A stretch of DNA of 64,000 bases, from positions 1,922,001 through 1,986,000 of the forward strand of contig OZ242287.1 of NCBI GenBank assembly GCA_965207495.1, in the 5' to 3' direction. The stretch's first letter is position 1, and each line of letters opens with the position of its first letter. Made by a program: the position numbers and the translations under genes. A model generated the notes under the pieces. The model saw nothing but the letters and a program-made list of their open reading frames with translations. It was not told the DNA's origin and did not search any database. Source of the stretch: Bin5 sp965207495. Its GTDB lineage: Bacteria; Chloroflexota; Anaerolineae; Caldilineales; Caldilineaceae. Below are positions 19,546 to 28,989 of the stretch, piece by piece.

Positions 19546-19745
19546 CGCAAAAACTCCATTCTAAGTGCAGTGTCGGTCAATCATAGAACCCGCATGGTCC
19601 CGTCAAATGTTCCCCAAAGAAGTCTGTTCTTCCCCAATCAACCAGGGTTCGAATCCGTGAGTCAGAAATGCAATTTGCGGGCGCGAAGTGCGGCTGGTCC
19701 GCAAATGCCCGCGCAATCACCCAAAGAAAATCCAACACGCCCCTG

Positions 19746-19822
19746 AGGTTCTTAGTGGCCCTTCGTGGACAAAAAAGGTTTTCTCCGTGCTCCTCCGTGG
19801 CCCTCCGTGGTTCAAAAAAGGT
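19746..19822. repeat. CTCCGTGG-type intergenic repeat
   Basis: A degenerate tandem stretch containing CCTTCGTGG, CTCCTCCGTGG, CCCTCCGTGG and AAAAAAGG blocks. The same family recurs at 25025-25185 and 28630-28925. Confidence 0.75.
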
Positions 19823-19840
19823 GTCCCTCCCCAATCAACC

Positions 19841-21322
19841 TCAATCAAACCAATACGAATACAACTCCGCCTGCCACAAATGAAAACGCAGGCGGACAGT
19901 CCTCCCCGCCAGCTCCCTCAATTCCCGCCCTCCGCGCCACCGAACGCGCTCATCAATGCTGTCTACCATACCCGCCACACAATCGTCCTTCGTGTAGCCA
20001 TCAAGAACGTCACCGCTCCCGGCATCAATCACCTCCACCAGCACACGCCCACGCCACGAATCCGCATTCACATGCAGCGTGTCGCCGCTCACCTCCACCG
20101 GCCGAGTAAGCACCGACCCCCACTCAACGCCCCCCTTGAGCGAAACGAAACCGTCCATCCGCAACCGCGCCAGACAGATCGCGCTCGCATCCAGGTAGCG
20201 CCTGTTACGTACGTCCTCAAACGACAGGTTGCGATAGCGAATGCCCATATAGTAGAACCACAGCTCGTTGTTGCGCCGCACCGGCCTGTTCAAAACTACG
20301 ATCTGGCCCGTATCATACGTCTCGCCGTCGCCTACCGGTCCCAATTCCATGAACGGCGCCCGGCCCGCCACCCGCTCCCAGTCCACCAAATTGCGGCTGG
20401 AGGCCAACTCCACCGACTTGCGGCTGTCAACGTTCTCATAGAGAGGAGGATGTTTGCCCGCCCAATGGTGCATCACCGGCATCGCCAGGTGCAGACCCTC
20501 ATAGGGGAATATCGGGAAGTTGTAGACATCCGTCCGCCACTCCTCCGGCCGATTGAAAATTGGCGACAGATAGTCCGGGTCGTCGAAGAATCGCTGCAAC
20601 CGGACAAATCCGTTCTCCTGGTCCGTCTGGTCCGCATGAAAGATCAGCCCGTGCTCTGTCCAGTTTTCGAAATCCTCGCTCGTATATAGTTGCCACGATC
20701 GCCCGTACGGTCCGTTCCGTTTAGCCGCGGCAATAAACAGCCTGCGTGACTCGTCGTAGGTCAGGTGCGATTCATCATGGCTGTGAAGAGAGGGAATATC
20801 CAGCTCCTCCCAATGCAAAAAGTCAGCCGACACCATCGAGCGCAGCTCGCTCCCGCCATAGCGCAGCCCCTTGAAGCGGCGCCGTGGATCCGGATCGTGC
20901 GGGTCGTAAATCGGCCCCTGCAGCATTCCATTCGCGCTGGGAAGAATGTTGTTTTCGCCCCCGATCGGCGTCCCCCGCCAGGTCGGCGCCTCATATTCAT
21001 ACAGGCCCAGGAATGGCTTCTCCCAGTTCACGCCGTCCTCCGACGTGGCGTAACAGGCGAAACGCTCACCGCCGGCCGGCGCGCCCGTCACATCCGTACG
21101 GACTTCGGGGTCCAGTCCCTCCGCGCTGGTCAGGTAGATCGCCTTGAAGACCCCCTCATCCGGCAGCCACACCGGCGTCGTCCGCATCTGAATCGTGTTG
21201 TTCTCCCAGCGGTACTCAGGCCGTATCACCACATTGTCACGCGCCTTCTGCGGCTGGTGCAGCTTGCGCGCCAGATTGTCGATCGCCTCGACCTCGTGAT
21301 CGTCTATAAAGAGATGTTTCAT
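19841..21322 (-). CDS. Glycoside hydrolase-like five-bladed beta-propeller protein (GH32/GH43-like)
   Basis: Starting at the ATG at 21322 (GGAGGGG six bases upstream) it has 493 residues. Repeated propeller-type motifs are seen: ATSEDGVNWEKPFLG, GPIYDPHDPDPRRRFKG, SADFLHWEE, YTSEDFENWTEHG and SRNLVDWERV, each the strand-turn of a blade. This pattern fits proteins annotated as GH32 N-terminal-like or sucrose-6-phosphate hydrolase-like in planctomycetes and relatives. No signal peptide is seen, so it is probably cytoplasmic. The catalytic acids cannot be assigned with confidence. It lies 31 bases from the Gfo gene upstream, implying a shared transcript. Confidence 0.72.
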   Translation of the reverse strand: MKHLFIDDHEVEAIDNLARKLHQPQKARDNVVIRPEYRWENNTIQMRTTPVWLPDEGVFKAIYLTSAEGLDPEVRTDVTGAPAGGERFACYATSEDGVNWEKPFLGLYEYEAPTWRGTPIGGENNILPSANGMLQGPIYDPHDPDPRRRFKGLRYGGSELRSMVSADFLHWEELDIPSLHSHDESHLTYDESRRLFIAAAKRNGPYGRSWQLYTSEDFENWTEHGLIFHADQTDQENGFVRLQRFFDDPDYLSPIFNRPEEWRTDVYNFPIFPYEGLHLAMPVMHHWAGKHPPLYENVDSRKSVELASSRNLVDWERVAGRAPFMELGPVGDGETYDTGQIVVLNRPVRRNNELWFYYMGIRYRNLSFEDVRNRRYLDASAICLARLRMDGFVSLKGGVEWGSVLTRPVEVSGDTLHVNADSWRGRVLVEVIDAGSGDVLDGYTKDDCVAGMVDSIDERVRWRGGRELRELAGRTVRLRFHLWQAELYSYWFD

Positions 21323-21353
21323 TGCCGCCCCTCCATTTTGCCCTGCGCCCGAC

Positions 21354-22454
21354 TTAGAAGTGCCCTTCATCCCGTAGCATATAGAGCTGCGATGAACGGT
21401 CCGCCAGCGGCAGCTCCACTGGCCGGTTCCCCTGCCGCTGTGACTCGTAAATGGCCATCACCATCTCCAGCGAGGCCACCCCGTCCTCCCCGTTCGAGCT
21501 CGGCTCGCCCCCGTCCTCGATGCAGCGCACCAGCTCCTCGACCGCCAGCTGGATCGAACTGGCCTCCTCAATCGCCGGAAAAGGTTGCGGTTCAAGCGTA
21601 TACCACTCGATGCGGGAGTCCGGCTCATTCAGGCGGTCGGTCGTGTCGACGCCCAGCAACCACTGGTTGCCCGCATACTCCAGGCTGATGACGCCGTCGG
21701 TACCTTGCAGCTCAAGTCCGAAGCGGGCATAACGGGTCAACTCATTCGCCATACTGACCGCGCTCACCCCCGAATGGAAATTGAAGATCGCATCGCTGAT
21801 GTCCTCCACCCGAAACTCGTGGCGGTGACGCCGGTGCGCAGTGCCGACGACCGATTTGACATCGCCCGCATAGATGCGGAAGAGGTCAAACGTATGCACC
21901 GCATCATGGATCAGAGGACCCTCTTCGTCCGCCGTCCACGCCGGGAACGGCTTGACCCCCTGGCAGATGCCCAGCATCGAAATCAGATCCCCGATCGCGC
22001 CCTCATCCAGCATCTCCTTCGCCTTGATGAATGCCGGGTTCCAGCGCCGCGAATGATTAACCGACAGCACACACCCCGTGCTCCGGCAGGCCGCCACAAT
22101 CGCGTCGCCGTCTTCCAGGCTCAGCGCCAGCGGCTTCTCACACAAAATTCCCTTGGCGCCGTTCTCGACCGCCACCTCCACGATATCCCGGTGCAGCCCC
22201 GGATGCGTCGCCACGCACACAATATCCAGCTTCTCTTTCTCCAACATTTGCCGGTAGTCCAGGTAGAGCGCGTCCACATCCCACATCCGCCCAAACACCT
22301 GCAGATGCTCGTTCCCCCGGCTCGCCCCAGCCACAAGTTCCGTCTGCGCGCACACCGCCACTCCGCCCGCATGCGTGAGCGGCGTCGGCGGGTCCGTCTC
22401 CCAAAGAGTGCCAATCCGGCCGCATCCGACCAATCCGGCGCGATATGTATTCAT
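21354..22454 (-). CDS. Gfo/Idh/MocA-family oxidoreductase
   Basis: A 366-residue NAD(P)-dependent dehydrogenase of sugars or cyclitols. The Rossmann motif is VGCGRIG at about 9-15, with the conserved CEKPLALS near 120 and NHSRRWNPAF near 150. An HDAVHTFDLFR segment carries the family's catalytic His/Asp-like positions. It is the first gene of a probable four-gene minus-strand operon reaching to the MlrC gene. It is one of seven members of this family in the window. Confidence 0.92.
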   Translation of the reverse strand: MNTYRAGLVGCGRIGTLWETDPPTPLTHAGGVAVCAQTELVAGASRGNEHLQVFGRMWDVDALYLDYRQMLEKEKLDIVCVATHPGLHRDIVEVAVENGAKGILCEKPLALSLEDGDAIVAACRSTGCVLSVNHSRRWNPAFIKAKEMLDEGAIGDLISMLGICQGVKPFPAWTADEEGPLIHDAVHTFDLFRIYAGDVKSVVGTAHRRHRHEFRVEDISDAIFNFHSGVSAVSMANELTRYARFGLELQGTDGVISLEYAGNQWLLGVDTTDRLNEPDSRIEWYTLEPQPFPAIEEASSIQLAVEELVRCIEDGGEPSSNGEDGVASLEMVMAIYESQRQGNRPVELPLADRSSQLYMLRDEGHF

Positions 22455-22594
22455 ATGTTTCCTTTCTATGGATGACTTGAGAGGATTATGTTACTTGCGT
22501 GCTACTGTGTGCGGCGATGGGGATGCTTTCGCGTAGCGCCTCACGGTGACCGAGGGCAATTAGCCACTTTCACGCGAATCAGTATTCCAGGCCG

Positions 22595-23035
22595 TCACCC
22601 GGAGTCAAACGGATTCCGCGTATTGAGTTCCGGGAACAACGCGAAGTCTCGATCCCGGGTAAGCAGCAACTCGGTCCCGTGTGCAAGACAGATCGCAGCA
22701 ACCCTCGCGTCGTGGACGATTCCGCCCTGCACCTTGGGACGCTTCACGAATTCCCCCATTATCTCCAAGACATCGTCGGTCTCGCCGATCAGGCGATTTG
22801 CCGGTGACGCAGTCCAGACCTCGAGTTGATGCCAGGCATGTTCTGGCGACGTGGCAGATTCCTTCCAATACCGGCGATTCGTCACAACGCTCAGAAATTC
22901 AAAACAGCAGGGCCAGGGAATCGCCCAAGCCTTGTCTCCTTCTGCTAGACCGCCCAATATCTCTTGCGCAGTTTCATGCAACTCAGATTCCCGGCGATGG
23001 GCGTAGACGAGCAGGTTTGTATCGACCGCTATCAA
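22595..23035 (-). CDS. PIN-domain toxin (VapC-like)
   Basis: A 146-residue PIN-domain ribonuclease. The acidic active-site residues are visible: D5 (AVDTN), E46, D109 (VHDARVA) and D128/D130 (TRDRDF). It starts with TTG, whose last bases overlap the TGA of the upstream antitoxin (TTGA), implying translational coupling. VapC toxins cleave tRNA or rRNA; the target here is unknown. Confidence 0.88.
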   Translation of the reverse strand: MIAVDTNLLVYAHRRESELHETAQEILGGLAEGDKAWAIPWPCCFEFLSVVTNRRYWKESATSPEHAWHQLEVWTASPANRLIGETDDVLEIMGEFVKRPKVQGGIVHDARVAAICLAHGTELLLTRDRDFALFPELNTRNPFDSG

Positions 23036-23280
23036 TGCGACTCTGGCTCTCCGTAAATGGTTTCACGCAGCTCTTGCCAGGAAACCTCGGCAAGCGGATC
23101 GGCCGCATCCGGATCTCCAACACTCAAGTCAGGTAACCTGTACGTGCCTTGTGGCTTAGGCACGGCAAGTACCAAACGAATGCCTTCTTCGATAACGGCG
23201 CGCAGTGAGCGGCCTGTGGCCTGTGCGTGCTGTCGTGCCTGCCTGTACAGTTCATCATGAATATCGATCGTAGTTTTCAT
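23032..23280 (-). CDS. VapB-like antitoxin (ribbon-helix-helix type)
   Basis: Starting at the ATG at 23280, it has 82 residues. MKTTIDIHDELYRQARQHAQATGRSLRAVIEEGIRLVL is a typical ribbon-helix-helix N-terminus, and the C-terminal tail probably binds the toxin. It is coupled to the PIN-domain gene by a stop-start overlap. Antitoxins of this type normally repress their own operon. Confidence 0.85.
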   Translation of the reverse strand: MKTTIDIHDELYRQARQHAQATGRSLRAVIEEGIRLVLAVPKPQGTYRLPDLSVGDPDAADPLAEVSWQELRETIYGEPESH

Positions 23281-23473
23281 GGCTGCAATCCTACCAATAC
23301 ATTTAGGAAATGGCCAAGCCCACTTCCCGGCTTGCAACTGGGATCTGAAAGAAGGGTAGTCTCCAACGGCTTCTCATTCTGTAGTCGGTCGCAATGACTT
23401 GAACCCGCCTGCCATTGCAAGTATCTGCTGCACACTCCAACCCGGCCAATGACACGTTCAACTGACCCCCCAA

Positions 23474-24772
23474 CTACACCCGCGTAATCCGCCGCCGGAA
23501 CGGCCACCGGTAACGCAGCCTCTGCCGCTCGCTGTAACCCTCGTCACCCGGCGTCGGCGCCTCAACCCGTCCAAACATTACCCACCCCAGCAACGAAAAC
23601 AGCCCGCTCAGCAGAAATATCGCGCTGTGCGGCGCCCCCAGCCGTAATAGCCCCACAGTGATGGCCGGTGCCACCATCCCCCGCAACCCAACCACCGTCG
23701 ACTGGATCGCCGCATACTCCGTCACCCTGTCCGGGTCCGCCAGCTGTATTCCCGCGCTGATCTGCCCCATCTCAAAGCCCGCCATCCCCATACCGCGCGC
23801 AATAGCCGACGGCATCAGCATCCACAAACTCTGTGCTGACATGTAACTGAGTGGCGTCACAATTGAGATCGCCGTGATTGCCCGCAGGACAAATAGGCCG
23901 CCCCGCTTGTCGATCGTCCGTCCCCACAGCAAATAGCTGAAAAACCAGGTTACCGACTCCACTAACCCCAGTAATCCGATTTCCGAATAGGAGAGTTGCA
24001 AACGGTCCACCTGCACAACCGGGTATAGCGGCCAGCTCAGCAACCCACCCAGCCCAAACAGCGAGTAGCTGATCAGATAGACGGCAAAATTCCTGTCGCT
24101 TCGTACAATCTGCCACAGATCCGAAAACGCCTTCGTTCTGCGCGGCGGCAATTCCCCCTCGTCGAATTCAATGCGCGTGAAAAGAAATGTCGCCAGAATG
24201 CCAAAGAGCGCCCCAATAGGGAACAGGACCTGGTACCCTACCTTGTCCAATGCCCATCCAGCCAGGGGCGTGACCAGCAGAATAACCGAAACCCGCCCCA
24301 TCCGCACCGCCGACATCACCTTCCCACGCCCGCTGTCAGGATAGATCTTCTGAATAACGCGCGTGTACGCCGGAATGACAAACGCTTCCAACAGCCAGAA
24401 GGCAATGCCGATCGCCATCAGCTGCGTCGCGCCTGTCACGAACGCTGTGAGCAGAAAGAGCGAACGCCCCAGCAGCCAGCAGAAAACAATGATGTTGATC
24501 GTTCGCCGCCGCCGCATCAAGACGATGCTGAACGCAGTGAAGACCGAGCCGGCAAACACAAGAGCCGTATACACCGCCAGCATATCAACGCTGGCGCCCA
24601 AACGACGCAGCACAACCTGTGTGAAGGGGAAGATTATGGCATAAAAAACGCCGTAGGCCAGCGACATCGAAAGCTCGACATGCATGACCCGGCGTACGGA
24701 GGGCGATAGTGAGCCGGCCAGCGCCGTCTCGATCCAAATGACAGCCCGGCTCAGTAATTCATTTGTATTCAT
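23474..24772 (-). CDS. MFS transporter, paralogue 1 of 3
   Basis: From the ATG at 24772 (GGAG five bases upstream), 432 residues with about 12 hydrophobic segments. The MFS-type loop is visible as LMRRRRTIN between helices 2 and 3 and as GRTIDKRGG in the second half. An SPSVRRVMHVELSMSLAYG entry segment is shared with the two neighbours. Substrate unknown. This copy and the next share near-identical C-terminal blocks (GDEGYSERQRLRYRWPFRRRI), indicating recent duplication or gene conversion. Confidence 0.9.
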   Translation of the reverse strand: MNTNELLSRAVIWIETALAGSLSPSVRRVMHVELSMSLAYGVFYAIIFPFTQVVLRRLGASVDMLAVYTALVFAGSVFTAFSIVLMRRRRTINIIVFCWLLGRSLFLLTAFVTGATQLMAIGIAFWLLEAFVIPAYTRVIQKIYPDSGRGKVMSAVRMGRVSVILLVTPLAGWALDKVGYQVLFPIGALFGILATFLFTRIEFDEGELPPRRTKAFSDLWQIVRSDRNFAVYLISYSLFGLGGLLSWPLYPVVQVDRLQLSYSEIGLLGLVESVTWFFSYLLWGRTIDKRGGLFVLRAITAISIVTPLSYMSAQSLWMLMPSAIARGMGMAGFEMGQISAGIQLADPDRVTEYAAIQSTVVGLRGMVAPAITVGLLRLGAPHSAIFLLSGLFSLLGWVMFGRVEAPTPGDEGYSERQRLRYRWPFRRRITRV

Positions 24773-25239
24773 CTCTGCTCCAGCCTCAGGCACTGCCTAT
24801 GCCTGGCCTCGTACATGCAATCCGTCTTGACCAATTAACATTCGGGCCGGAGCGTCCAGCATAAGACGACGTTCGAACTCGTCCCAAAATCCATTAGCCC
24901 GGCACGCCTCCATGGCAGCGCCGGACTCAACCCGAACCCTATCACACACCCACACAGACACCAACCCAACCGAGCCTCCCACTAAATATCATTCTCCCAC
25001 CTAACCAAGGTGTTGCAGTTGTAGTTCTCCGTGTTCCTCCGTGGCCCTCCGTGGCTAAAAGGTGTTGCAGTTGCCGTTCTTCGCGCCCCTCCGCGTCCTC
25101 CGCGGACAAAAGGCGCTCCCGTAGCAGTTGCAGTTCTCCGTGTTCCTCCGTGGCTAAAAGGTGTTGCAGTTGCCGTTCAAAGTCAACCAGCCCTGGTTTG
25201 CACCATCAAGAGATCGTACGCACTCCCAACACACCCCAA
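24773..25239. other. Intergenic region with repeats
   Basis: No gene is supported. Its second half (25025-25185) is made of CTCCGTGG and AAAAGGTGTTGCAGTTG units. Confidence 0.6.
25025..25185. repeat. CTCCGTGG-type intergenic repeat
   Basis: Alternating blocks TTCTCCGTGTTCCTCCGTGG, GGCTAAAAGGTGTTGCAG and CGCGTCCTCCGCGGACAAAA, each about 20-45 bases and repeated three to four times with drift. Same family as 19746 and 28630. Confidence 0.8.
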
Positions 25240-26538
25240 CTACACCCGCGCAATCCGCCGACGGAACGGCCACCGGTAACGCAGCCTCTGCCGCTCGCTG
25301 TAACCCTCGTCACCCGGCGTCGGCGCCTCAACCCGTCCAAACATGAACCACCCCAGCAACGAGAACAGCACGCTCAGCAGGAATATCGCGCTGTGCGGCG
25401 CCCCCAGCCGTAATAGCCCGACCGTGATAATCGGCGCGACCAGCCCCCGCAACCCAACCACCGTCGACTGGATCGCCGCATACTCCGTCACCCTGTCCGG
25501 GTCCGCCAGCTGTATTCCCGCGCTGATCCGCCCCATCTCAAAGCCCGCCATCCCCAAACCCCGCGCAATAGCCGACGGCATCAGCATCCAGATGTTTTGT
25601 GCCCACATGTAAGTCAGCGGCGTCACGATCGAAATGGCGGAGATCGCCCGTACCACAAATAGGCCGCCACGTTTGTCAATCATCCGCCCCCACAGCAGGT
25701 AACTGAACAGCCAGGTAACCGACTCCACCAATCCCAGCAATCCAATATCCGAATAGGACAGTTGCAGGCGGTCCACCTGCACCACCGGGAATAGCGGCCA
25801 GCTCAGCAGCCCGCCCAGCCCAAACAGCGAGTAGCTGACCAGATAGACGGCAAAGTTCCTGTCCGTTCGAACAATCTGCCACAGGTCGGAAAAAGCCTTC
25901 GTTTGGCGCGGCGGCAACTCCCCCTCGTCGAGGTCTATCCGCGTGAAGAAATACGTGGCCAGAATGCCAAAGACCGCGCCGATGGGAAACAGAACCCTGT
26001 ACCCCACCTGGTCCATTGCCCAGCCGGCCAGGGGCGTGACCAGAAGGATCATCGAAACACGCCCCATCCGCACCGTAGACATCACCTTCCCCCGCCCGCT
26101 CTCAGGATAAATCTTCTGGATCACGCGCGTATATGCCGGGATGACAAATGCCTCCAGCAGCCAGAAAACGATGCCAATCGCCATCAATTGCACCGCGCCC
26201 GTCACAAACGCAGTAAGCAAAAACAGCGAACGCCCCAACAGCCAGCAGAAAACAATGATGTTGATCGTACGCCGCCGCCGCATCAAGACGATGCTGAACG
26301 AAGTGAAGACCGAGCCGGCAAACAGAAGAGCCGTATAAACCGCCAGCATGTCAACGCTGGCGCCCAACCGGCGCAGCACAACCTGCGTGAATGGAATGAT
26401 ACAGGCATAAAAAATGCCATGGGCCAGCGCCATCGAGAGTTCGATATGCATGACACGGCGCACAGCAGGCGACAACGAACCGGCCAGAGCCGTCTCTAAC
26501 CACATACCAGTCCGGTTCAACAATTCAGTTGCTTTCAT
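25240..26538 (-). CDS. MFS transporter, paralogue 2 of 3
   Basis: From the ATG at 26538 (GGAGCAAAG upstream), 432 residues, the same length as its downstream neighbour and largely collinear with it. It keeps VVLRRLGASVDMLAVYTAL, LMRRRRTINIIVFCWLLGRS, the conserved VIPAYTRVIQKIYPESGRGK and WGRMIDKRGG. The overall architecture is a 12-helix permease. The cargo is not indicated by any neighbouring enzyme. Confidence 0.9.
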   Translation of the reverse strand: MKATELLNRTGMWLETALAGSLSPAVRRVMHIELSMALAHGIFYACIIPFTQVVLRRLGASVDMLAVYTALLFAGSVFTSFSIVLMRRRRTINIIVFCWLLGRSLFLLTAFVTGAVQLMAIGIVFWLLEAFVIPAYTRVIQKIYPESGRGKVMSTVRMGRVSMILLVTPLAGWAMDQVGYRVLFPIGAVFGILATYFFTRIDLDEGELPPRQTKAFSDLWQIVRTDRNFAVYLVSYSLFGLGGLLSWPLFPVVQVDRLQLSYSDIGLLGLVESVTWLFSYLLWGRMIDKRGGLFVVRAISAISIVTPLTYMWAQNIWMLMPSAIARGLGMAGFEMGRISAGIQLADPDRVTEYAAIQSTVVGLRGLVAPIITVGLLRLGAPHSAIFLLSVLFSLLGWFMFGRVEAPTPGDEGYSERQRLRYRWPFRRRIARV

Positions 26539-26737
26539 CTTTGCTCCAGCCCCATTCAGAGGCAATAACTGGCGTCGGGCACGAGTCCCGTTCTAACCAG
26601 TCAATTTCTAATGTAAATTCCACTTGATACCAATACATTCCACACCGGCGGCACTCTGAAACCATTAAGCTCCCATCTCTGATCAAAAGCCTCTCTCCCC
26701 ATGTTCTCGGGCGGTCCTGCCCTTCCCCCTGCCCTTC

Positions 26738-28036
26738 TCACACGCGCGAAATCCGTCGCCGGAACGGCCAACGGTGGCGCAGCCGCTGACGTTCCCGAAA
26801 GCCCTCATCCGTCGGCAATGGCGCCTTCACCCAACCAAACGACACCCATCCCAGTGCCAGGACAATTGCACTGATCAGGAAGATGCCGTTGTGCGGCACA
26901 CCCAGCCGCAGAAGTCCCACCATCACCACCGGCGTCAAGAGACCGCGCAGCCCGACCACTGTCGACTGGATGGCGGCATACTCGGTCACCCGATCAGGAT
27001 CCGCCAGCTGAATACCCGCGTTGATTCGCCCTAATTCAAAGCCCGCCATCCCCATACCCCGTGCAACGGCCGACGGTATCAACATCCACAAGCTCTGGGC
27101 CGTCATGTAGCTGAGAGGCGTCACGATAGAGATCACCGTGATCGCACGCACGACATATAGACCTCCCCGTCTGTCAATCATCCGTCCCCATACCAGATAA
27201 CTCAGCAGCCAGATTAGCGATTCGACCAAACCCAGCAAACCAATTTCCGAATAGGACAGTTGCAGTCGATCCACCTGCACGATCGGATGAAGCGGCCATG
27301 CCAGCAGACCCCCCAATCCAAATAGCGTGTTACCGAAAAGATAGACCGCAAAGTTTCGATCGCTGCGCACGATATGCCACAGGTCGGCAAATGTCTTGGT
27401 CTGGCGCGGTGGCAGTTTCCCCTCGTCCAAATCGATGCGCGTAAAGAAATACGTGGCCAGAATGCCAAACAGCGCGCCGACGGGAAAAAGTACTTGGTAC
27501 CCTGCATGATCCAATGTCCAACCAGCCAGCGGCGTAACCAGAAGAATGACCGAAACCATCCCCAGGCGCACGGCCGACATCGCTTTACCGCGCCCGGTTT
27601 CCGGATAAATCCTCTGGATTACGCGCGTGTATGCGGGAACGGCAAACTCCTCCAGAACCATGAGCAGGATGCCGATCACCATCAGCGGTATCGCACCGGC
27701 AATGAAGGCCGTGAGCAGGAACAGTGAACGCCCCAGCAGCCAGCAGAAGACGATCAAGTTGATCGTCCGGCGGCGGCGCATCAGCACCACACTGAAGGAG
27801 GTAAAGACAGAACCGATGTAGACCAGAGATGAATATAGCGCCAGCATATCGACGCTGGCGCCCAACCGGCGCATGACGACCGGTGTGAAGGGGATGATCG
27901 AGGCGAAGAACACGCCGTAGGCCAGCGACATCGATAGCTCGATGCGCATGACCCGGCGCACAGGGGGTGGCAATGAACCGGCCAGTGCGGTCTCTAACCA
28001 CATACCGCTTCGGCGCAGTAATTCAGTTCTATTCAT
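26738..28036 (-). CDS. MFS transporter, paralogue 3 of 3
   Basis: The frame runs upstream to 28177 through a palindromic repeat (AYAGG-type translation), but the real start is the ATG at 28036, with GGAGCACAA before it, giving 432 residues. It is the most diverged of the three (for example LPPPVRRVMRIELSMSLAYG and LVWGRMIDRRGG), suggesting it split off first. The same 12-helix layout is present. The three genes are separated by 200-450 base spacers, so separate transcription is possible. Confidence 0.9.
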   Translation of the reverse strand: MNRTELLRRSGMWLETALAGSLPPPVRRVMRIELSMSLAYGVFFASIIPFTPVVMRRLGASVDMLALYSSLVYIGSVFTSFSVVLMRRRRTINLIVFCWLLGRSLFLLTAFIAGAIPLMVIGILLMVLEEFAVPAYTRVIQRIYPETGRGKAMSAVRLGMVSVILLVTPLAGWTLDHAGYQVLFPVGALFGILATYFFTRIDLDEGKLPPRQTKTFADLWHIVRSDRNFAVYLFGNTLFGLGGLLAWPLHPIVQVDRLQLSYSEIGLLGLVESLIWLLSYLVWGRMIDRRGGLYVVRAITVISIVTPLSYMTAQSLWMLIPSAVARGMGMAGFELGRINAGIQLADPDRVTEYAAIQSTVVGLRGLLTPVVMVGLLRLGVPHNGIFLISAIVLALGWVSFGWVKAPLPTDEGFRERQRLRHRWPFRRRISRV

Positions 28037-28151
28037 TTGTGCTCCAGCCTCTAGCAATTCCTTTGCCAGGCGTCTAGCACGATCCGTTCTCACCAGTCTA
28101 CTTTTGGGCCGGAGCGGGCCCCGGCAAAACGTACGGGACCCAGATGCGCCC

Positions 28152-28165
28152 CCGGCATAAGCCGG
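28152..28165. repeat. REP-like palindrome
   Basis: CCGGC-ATAA-GCCGG inside a longer GC-rich stretch, read as PPAYAGG on the minus strand. Elements with this translation are widespread intergenic palindromes in bacteria. Confidence 0.55.
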
Positions 28166-28423
28166 AGGGTCCAACAAGCACTGACCGTCGAACTCATGTC
28201 AAACAAGCATGCCAAATGCCCCCTCTCGGGCAGCAAGAGACAATTAGAGTACGCTAACACAGAGCCACAGAGAACACAACCACAGAAAGGCATCTGAAAC
28301 ACCAAAGCCAACTACCCAGCCCTAGCCAATTCGCGCCCCCCAAATTGCCGTATCCTCGGAACGCAAGCGCCTAACCCGCAACCACCGACCGCTATTCACC
28401 GGTCTAACACTGACGACTAGTAT

Positions 28424-28466
28424 TCCACTGACCCCTGACCCCTGACCCCTGACCACTGACCCCTGC
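28424..28466. repeat. ACCCCTG/ACCACTG heptamer array
   Basis: About five tandem units, mostly CCCCTGA, immediately before copy A of the dispersed element. Confidence 0.75.
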
Positions 28467-28470
28467 TCTT

Positions 28471-28626
28471 TGGGCGTCCGGGCCTTCGGCCCTCCCTTGT
28501 GCAGGGGCTGCGCCCCCGCAACGCCCCGCCCTTACTAGACCACCGTGCTGATTCTTCCCCAGCAAGGTGTCTAGAGCAATGTGCCTAGCCAACAGTGTCT
28601 TCCACCCCACATGCTGTCTCAGCCAC
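28471..28626. repeat. Dispersed ~130-base element, copy A
   Basis: Begins TGGGCGTCCGGGCCTTCGG, contains GGGGCTGCGCCCC and CTTACTAGACCACCGTGCT, and ends in GCCAACAGTGTCT plus CTGTCTCAGCC. Near-identical to copy B at 57254, with a shorter copy C at 57440. Each copy touches a heptamer array. Confidence 0.85.
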
Positions 28627-28629
28627 TTA

Positions 28630-28925
28630 CTCCCCGCAGTTCTCCGCCGACAAAAGGTGTTGCCGTGGCAGTTCTCCGTGTTCCTCCGTGGCTAAAAGGT
28701 GTTGAAGTCGCCGTGCTCCGCGTCCTCCGCGGACAAAAAGGTGTTGCCGTTGCAGTTCTCCGTGGCCCTCCGTGGCCCTCCGTGGACAAAAGGCGTTGAA
28801 GTTGCCGTTGCCGTTCTCCGCGCCCCTCCGCGTCCTCCGCCGAAAAAAGATGTAGCCGTTGCCGTTGCAGTTCTCCGTGTTCCTCCGTGGCCCTCCGTGG
28901 CTAAAAGGTGTTGAAGTCGCCGTTC
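28630..28925. repeat. CTCCGTGG-type intergenic repeat, longest block
   Basis: Nearly 300 bases of alternating CTCCGTGG, CTCCGCGGACAAAA and AAGGTGTTG(C/A)AGTTGCCG units. Confidence 0.85.
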
Positions 28926-28989
28926 CTCGCGGCAAACTACCGCGCTCCACCGCCGTTCACTAAAAACCAAGAACTGACTACCAAATACT

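Noticed and set aside
19640..19665. GGGTTCGAATCC, resembling a tRNA T-arm
   Set aside because: No acceptor, D-arm or anticodon arm of a tRNA surrounds it, and no CCA end follows.
24797..24982. 61-residue minus-strand frame upstream of MFS paralogue 1
   Set aside because: No ribosome site and no family match; it lies in a spacer with repeats.
26539..28177. Extension of the third MFS gene to 28177
   Set aside because: The first 47 codons run through a palindromic repeat, and the ATG at 28036 has a good ribosome site shared with the other two copies.
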